From NCBI GenBank assembly GCA_951800935.1, contig CATOLW010000074.1, positions 1 to 6,425 of the forward strand: a stretch of DNA of 6,425 nt. The letters run 5' to 3'. Origin of the DNA: an uncultured Clostridium sp. GTDB lineage: Bacteria; Bacillota_A; Clostridia; TANB77; CAG-508. The notes under the pieces were generated by a model. It ran no database searches, was not told where the DNA came from, and saw only the letters and a list, made by a program, of their open reading frames with translations. Of the stretch, positions 3,828-6,425 are shown one piece after another. Every line of letters starts with the position of its first letter. The first letter of the stretch is position 1. Made by a program: the position numbers and the translations under genes.

Positions 3828-5374
3828 ATGTTAGCAATTACAAAAAGTATGGCATTACAAGGATTAGATGGCTATTTAGTAGCTGTTCAAGTAGATATAT
3901 CGAATGGATTACCAGACTTTCAAATTGTTGGACTACCAGATGTTAGTGTAAAAGAATCCAAAGAAAGAGTAAAAGCAGCTATCAGGAATTCTTCCATAGA
4001 ATTTTTAAGTAGAAAAATCATAGTAAACTTATCGCCAGCCAATACTAGAAAAGAAGGATCTACATTTGATTTACCCATAGCAATAGGAATTTTGATTGCC
4101 AATAGAAATATAAGCAACCCCAATTTAGGAGAAATCTTAATTGAAACTGTTTTTATAGGAGAACTATCTTTAAATGGAAAGATAGAAAAAACAAATGGAA
4201 TCTTGCCAATATGTATTGAAGCCAAAAGATTAGGCGTAAAAAGAATCGTAATACCAAAGCAAAATGAAGAAGAAATAAAAAAATTAGAAGGAATAGAAAT
4301 TTTACCAGTGGGTCATTTAAAAGAAGTGGTAGATTACTTAAAGGGAAGCAAAAAAATAGAAGCAAGTAAAAATATAAAAAGCAATTCAAGAAAAGAAATA
4401 GAATATGAATTTGATTTTTTAGAAGTAAAAGGACAAGAAAATGCAAAAAGAGCCTTAGAAGTGGCAGCTAGTGGAGGACATAATTGCTTATTGATTCGGT
4501 TCACCAGGTTCAGGAAAAACAATGCTAGCAAGAAGTTTACCGAGCATTTTACCAAACATGAAACGAGAAGAAGCACTAGAGGTTACAAAAATATATAGTA
4601 TATTAGGTTTAATTTCTAAAAAAGAACCATTCATGGAAAAAAGGCCCTTTCGAAGTCCTCATCATACTATCACACCAGCATCTTTAATTGGTGGAGGAAG
4701 AAACCCTAAACCACGGAGAAATCAGTTTATCTCATTTAGGAGTATTATTTTTAGATGAATTGCCAGAATTTAATCGAAGTGCTTTAGAATCCTTAAGAGT
4801 ACCATTAGAAGATAGAAAAATAACCATTAGTAGATTAAATACAACCATTACTTATCCAAGTAAATTTATGCTAATTGCTAGTATGAACCCTTGCCAATGT
4901 GGCTATTTTGGAAATCAAGAAAAACAATGTTGTTGTAAACCAGAGCAAATAAAAAAATATATGAGTCGAGTCAGTGGACCACTTTTAGATCGAATTGATA
5001 TTCATATAGAAGTAGATAAAGTTAAATATAATCAATTAGAGGAAGAAAACAAAATAGAAACTTCAAAAGAAATTAGGAATCGAGTCAACCAAGCAAGAAA
5101 AATACAAGTAGAAAGATATCAAAAATATCATATTTTTTCAAATTCGGAATTAACTCCCCCATTAATAGAAAAATTTTGTAAATTAGAAACTAAAAGTAAA
5201 TATTTGTTAGAAACAGCTTTTCAAGAATTAGGACTAAGTGCAAGAGCTTATCATAAAATTTTAAAAGTAGGAAGAACAATTGCAGACTTAGATAATTGTG
5301 AAAACATCAAAGGAAAACATATTGCAGAAGCAATACAATATAGAAACTTAGATAGGAAATATTGGAATTACTAA
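3828..5374 (+). CDS. comM: ComM/YifB AAA+ ATPase, 514 aa if two +1 frame changes at CGG are skipped
   Basis: ComM (YifB, Mg-chelatase-like) is a hexameric AAA+ helicase that promotes branch migration during natural transformation in bacteria where it has been studied. The frame reads 3828-4496 (residues 1-223), 4498-4713 (224-295) and 4715-5371 (296-514). The total of 514 aa is normal for the family. The N-terminal ChlI-like domain shows DISNGLPDFQIVGLPD and VKESKERVKAAI. Walker A is GSPGSGKT at 224-231, RSPHHT follows, and Walker B is LFLDE at 306-310. Next come the MNPCQCG Cys-rich loop, LLDRIDI, and the C-terminal SARAYHKILKVGRTIADL segment. The reading frame changes at C4497 and C4714; no other base disturbs it. 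Both fall on in-frame CGG codons. The start ATG follows AAAGGA at 3818-3823. It is either recoded at CGG or a recently broken gene. Sequence error is less likely given the identical context. Confidence 0.9.
4497..4500 (+). other. first CGGN frame-change site in comM (CGGU read as Gly)
   Basis: In frame 0 the codons run ATT CGG TTC ACC and lose homology at once, ending at the TAA at 4596-4598. Omitting C4497 gives ATT GGT TCA CCA GGT, that is I-G-S-P-G. This restores the Walker A loop GSPGSGKT, whose first glycine is conserved in P-loop ATPases. The site falls exactly on a codon boundary of the incoming frame. Confidence 0.8.
4714..4717 (+). other. second CGGN frame-change site in comM (CGGA read as Gly)
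   Basis: In the second frame the codons run AAA CCA CGG AGA AAT, and that frame ends at the TGA at 4756-4758. Omitting C4714 gives AAA CCA GGA GAA ATC, that is K-P-G-E-I. This restores the conserved PGEISLSHLGVLFLDE stretch before and through Walker B. As at 4497, CGG is an in-frame codon and the restored residue is a conserved glycine. Confidence 0.8.
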
Positions 5375-5396
5375 TATTTAAATACTACCAAAAGAG

Positions 5397-6293
5397 GTGA
5401 TAAAATTAGAAATTATAACAATAGAAAATAATAAATATTCAGAATCTTTAAGAAAAATAAAAAAACCACCAAAGCAATTATATGTAGAAGGAAATGTAGA
5501 ATTATTAAAAAGCAACATTATTTCCATTATTGGTTCAAGAGCTTGCTCCGAAAACGGAAAAAAATTAGCAAAACAATTTTCCCAAGAACTAGTGTATCAA
5601 GGAATCACCATTGCAAGTGGAATGGCAATAGGAATTGATGCCATTGCACATCAAACTACTTTGCAAGTAAAGGGAAAAACAATAGCAGTACTAGGAAATG
5701 GATTAAAACATATTTTCCCACCAGAAAACAAAGAACTTTATCAACAAATTATAAAAAATAGTGGATTAGTGATAACAGAATATCCGCCAGAAGAAAAAGC
5801 AAAATCGCAAAATTTTTTAGAAAGAAATCGAATTGTAAGTGGACTAGCTTTAGGAATTTTAGTAATAGAATCAGCTTATAGAAGTGGCACAAGTGTTACT
5901 GCTAAATTAGCAAAACAACAGGGAAGAAAAGTATTTGTTTTGCCACATGAAATAGATGATAAACATGGAATAGGAAACAATAGACTAATTCAAGAAGGTG
6001 CTAAAGTAGTAACTTGTGTAGAGGATATTATGAAGGAATTTTCATTTCTACCATATAAAAAGCCTCAAAAGAAAAAAGAGATAAAAGTCGAAAAACAAAG
6101 AAAGGTATGTCAAAATAAAAGACATAATGAAATTTATCAACTAATTACAGAACAACCAATTTCTTTAAATGAAATTTATAAAAGATCCAAAAGAAATATG
6201 CTAGAAATAAATCACATATTACTAATGTTAGAATTGCAAGGGTATATAGAAAAAGTAGTAGGAGGATATGTATGTATTTTAGACAAGAAATAG
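5397..6293 (+). CDS. dprA: DprA/Smf DNA-processing protein, about 298 aa
   Basis: DprA binds single-stranded DNA taken up during transformation and loads RecA on it. The Rossmann-like core is complete: GSR at 46-48, SGMAIGID at 74-81, AVLGNGL at 97-103, the RNRIVSGL signature at 143-150, SGTSVTAKLA at 163-172, GRKVFVLP at 176-183 and the NRLIQEGA loop at 195-202. A C-terminal winged-helix domain (about 240-295) follows a Lys-rich linker (221-236). The start is uncertain. The GTG at 5397 is the only standard in-frame start, but the likely Shine-Dalgarno AAAGAGG (5391-5397) overlaps it. True initiation may be a few codons downstream at a non-standard codon. It follows comM by 22 bases, and its 3' end overlaps yraN by 22 bases, so the three genes form one operon. 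Confidence 0.95.
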   Translation: MIKLEIITIENNKYSESLRKIKKPPKQLYVEGNVELLKSNIISIIGSRACSENGKKLAKQFSQELVYQGITIASGMAIGIDAIAHQTTLQVKGKTIAVLGNGLKHIFPPENKELYQQIIKNSGLVITEYPPEEKAKSQNFLERNRIVSGLALGILVIESAYRSGTSVTAKLAKQQGRKVFVLPHEIDDKHGIGNNRLIQEGAKVVTCVEDIMKEFSFLPYKKPQKKKEIKVEKQRKVCQNKRHNEIYQLITEQPISLNEIYKRSKRNMLEINHILLMLELQGYIEKVVGGYVCILDKK

Positions 6294-6425
6294 GAAAATG
6301 GGGAGAGAACCTAGCCTGTAAGTATTTAGAAAAGAATAATTATAAAATAATAGAAAGAAATTTTAGATGTAGACAAGGAGAGATAGATATTATAGGAAAG
6401 GAAAGTGAGGAATTAGTATTTATAG
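6272..6425 (+). CDS. yraN: YraN/UPF0102 family protein, N-terminal part (runs off the window)
   Basis: The visible 51 residues begin MYFRQEIGKWGENLACKYLE, then IIERNFRCRQGEIDII and LVFI. This is the classic UPF0102 start: G-x-x-G-E-x-x-A and YL, then RNFR and GEIDII leading to the FVEVK part that lies beyond the window. The family has a restriction-endonuclease-like fold, with the GEID acid as part of the presumed metal site. Its role is not firmly known, though linkage to dprA, comM and rnhB suggests DNA processing. The start ATG lies inside the end of dprA in another frame (22-base overlap), with GGAGG at 6261-6265 six bases upstream, so translation is probably coupled to dprA. Confidence 0.93.
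   Translation, partial: MYFRQEIGKWGENLACKYLEKNNYKIIERNFRCRQGEIDIIGKESEELVFI

Noticed and set aside
3920..4576. Three minus-strand ORFs antisense to comM
   Set aside because: They have low complexity (Leu/Phe-rich), no Shine-Dalgarno, and lie opposite a gene with strong family motifs. They are shadows.
4497..4714. Two assembly or sequencing errors
   Set aside because: Possible, but neither site is in a homopolymer, the two inserted bases are the same, and both create an in-frame CGG before a conserved glycine codon. Coincident context makes independent errors the weaker explanation. Raw reads would settle it.
4522..4758. Separate 78-aa gene
   Set aside because: It is the middle segment of comM (Walker A onward through RSPHHT and the GGGRNPKP motif) read in the second frame, not an independent gene. 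There is no ribosome binding site.
4688..5374. Separate 228-aa Mg-chelatase-like gene
   Set aside because: The first nine residues lack homology and lie upstream of the frame change at 4714. From the tenth residue it continues ComM from PGEIS onward, so it is the C-terminal part of the same gene.

Overview
The window is very AT-rich, with Shine-Dalgarno sites of the AAAGGAGG type, arginine written mostly as AGA with some CGA, and a comM-dprA-yraN gene order. This points to a low-GC Bacillota, most likely a clostridial lineage. The left two thirds (1 to about 3480) look like an accessory region. The right third (about 3517 to 6425) is conserved housekeeping and competence DNA.

Layout. At 1-42 there may be the tail of an upstream gene, followed by an unrecognised 257-aa gene (75-848) and a hairpin terminator (866-891) shared with a convergent 97-aa hypothetical gene (893-1186, minus). 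From 1187 to 1732 there is no gene. This stretch holds a tandem TTGGGTAAAA repeat and a 15-nt exact match to the anticodon arm of bacillota initiator tRNA-Met (1412-1426), which suggests an old integration site. On the minus strand follow a small Cys-rich ORF (1733-2017) with its own promoter and 3' hairpin, and a compact unit for an 18-aa proline-rich peptide (2164-2220) with promoter, overlapping palindrome, strong SD and terminator. Next comes a solitary Mrr-type restriction endonuclease (2406-3395, plus) with its own promoter and terminator.

The conserved block starts with an excellent sigma-A promoter (3540-3568). A roughly 250-nt leader follows, dominated by a 28-bp inverted repeat (3637-3664 with 3787-3814) that ends just before the comM ribosome binding site. 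comM/yifB (3828-5374), dprA (5397-6293) and yraN (from 6272, running off the end) then form a tight operon. DprA loads RecA on incoming single-stranded DNA. ComM is an AAA+ helicase of natural transformation. YraN is a nuclease-fold protein often encoded beside them.

The main discovery candidate is in comM. The gene is uninterrupted except for two +1 frame changes at 4497 and 4714. At both sites the in-frame codon is CGG, and skipping the C gives GGU or GGA for a conserved glycine (the first Gly of the Walker A loop, and the Gly of the PGEIS motif before Walker B). With both Cs skipped, the product is a normal 514-aa ComM. No other in-frame CGG occurs in the five other convincing coding regions of this window. 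The only other in-frame CGG is in the doubtful 94-aa ORF. This suggests that CGG is unassigned in this organism and that CGGN is decoded as glycine with a +1 shift. The alternative is that comM is a pseudogene or carries two sequence errors.
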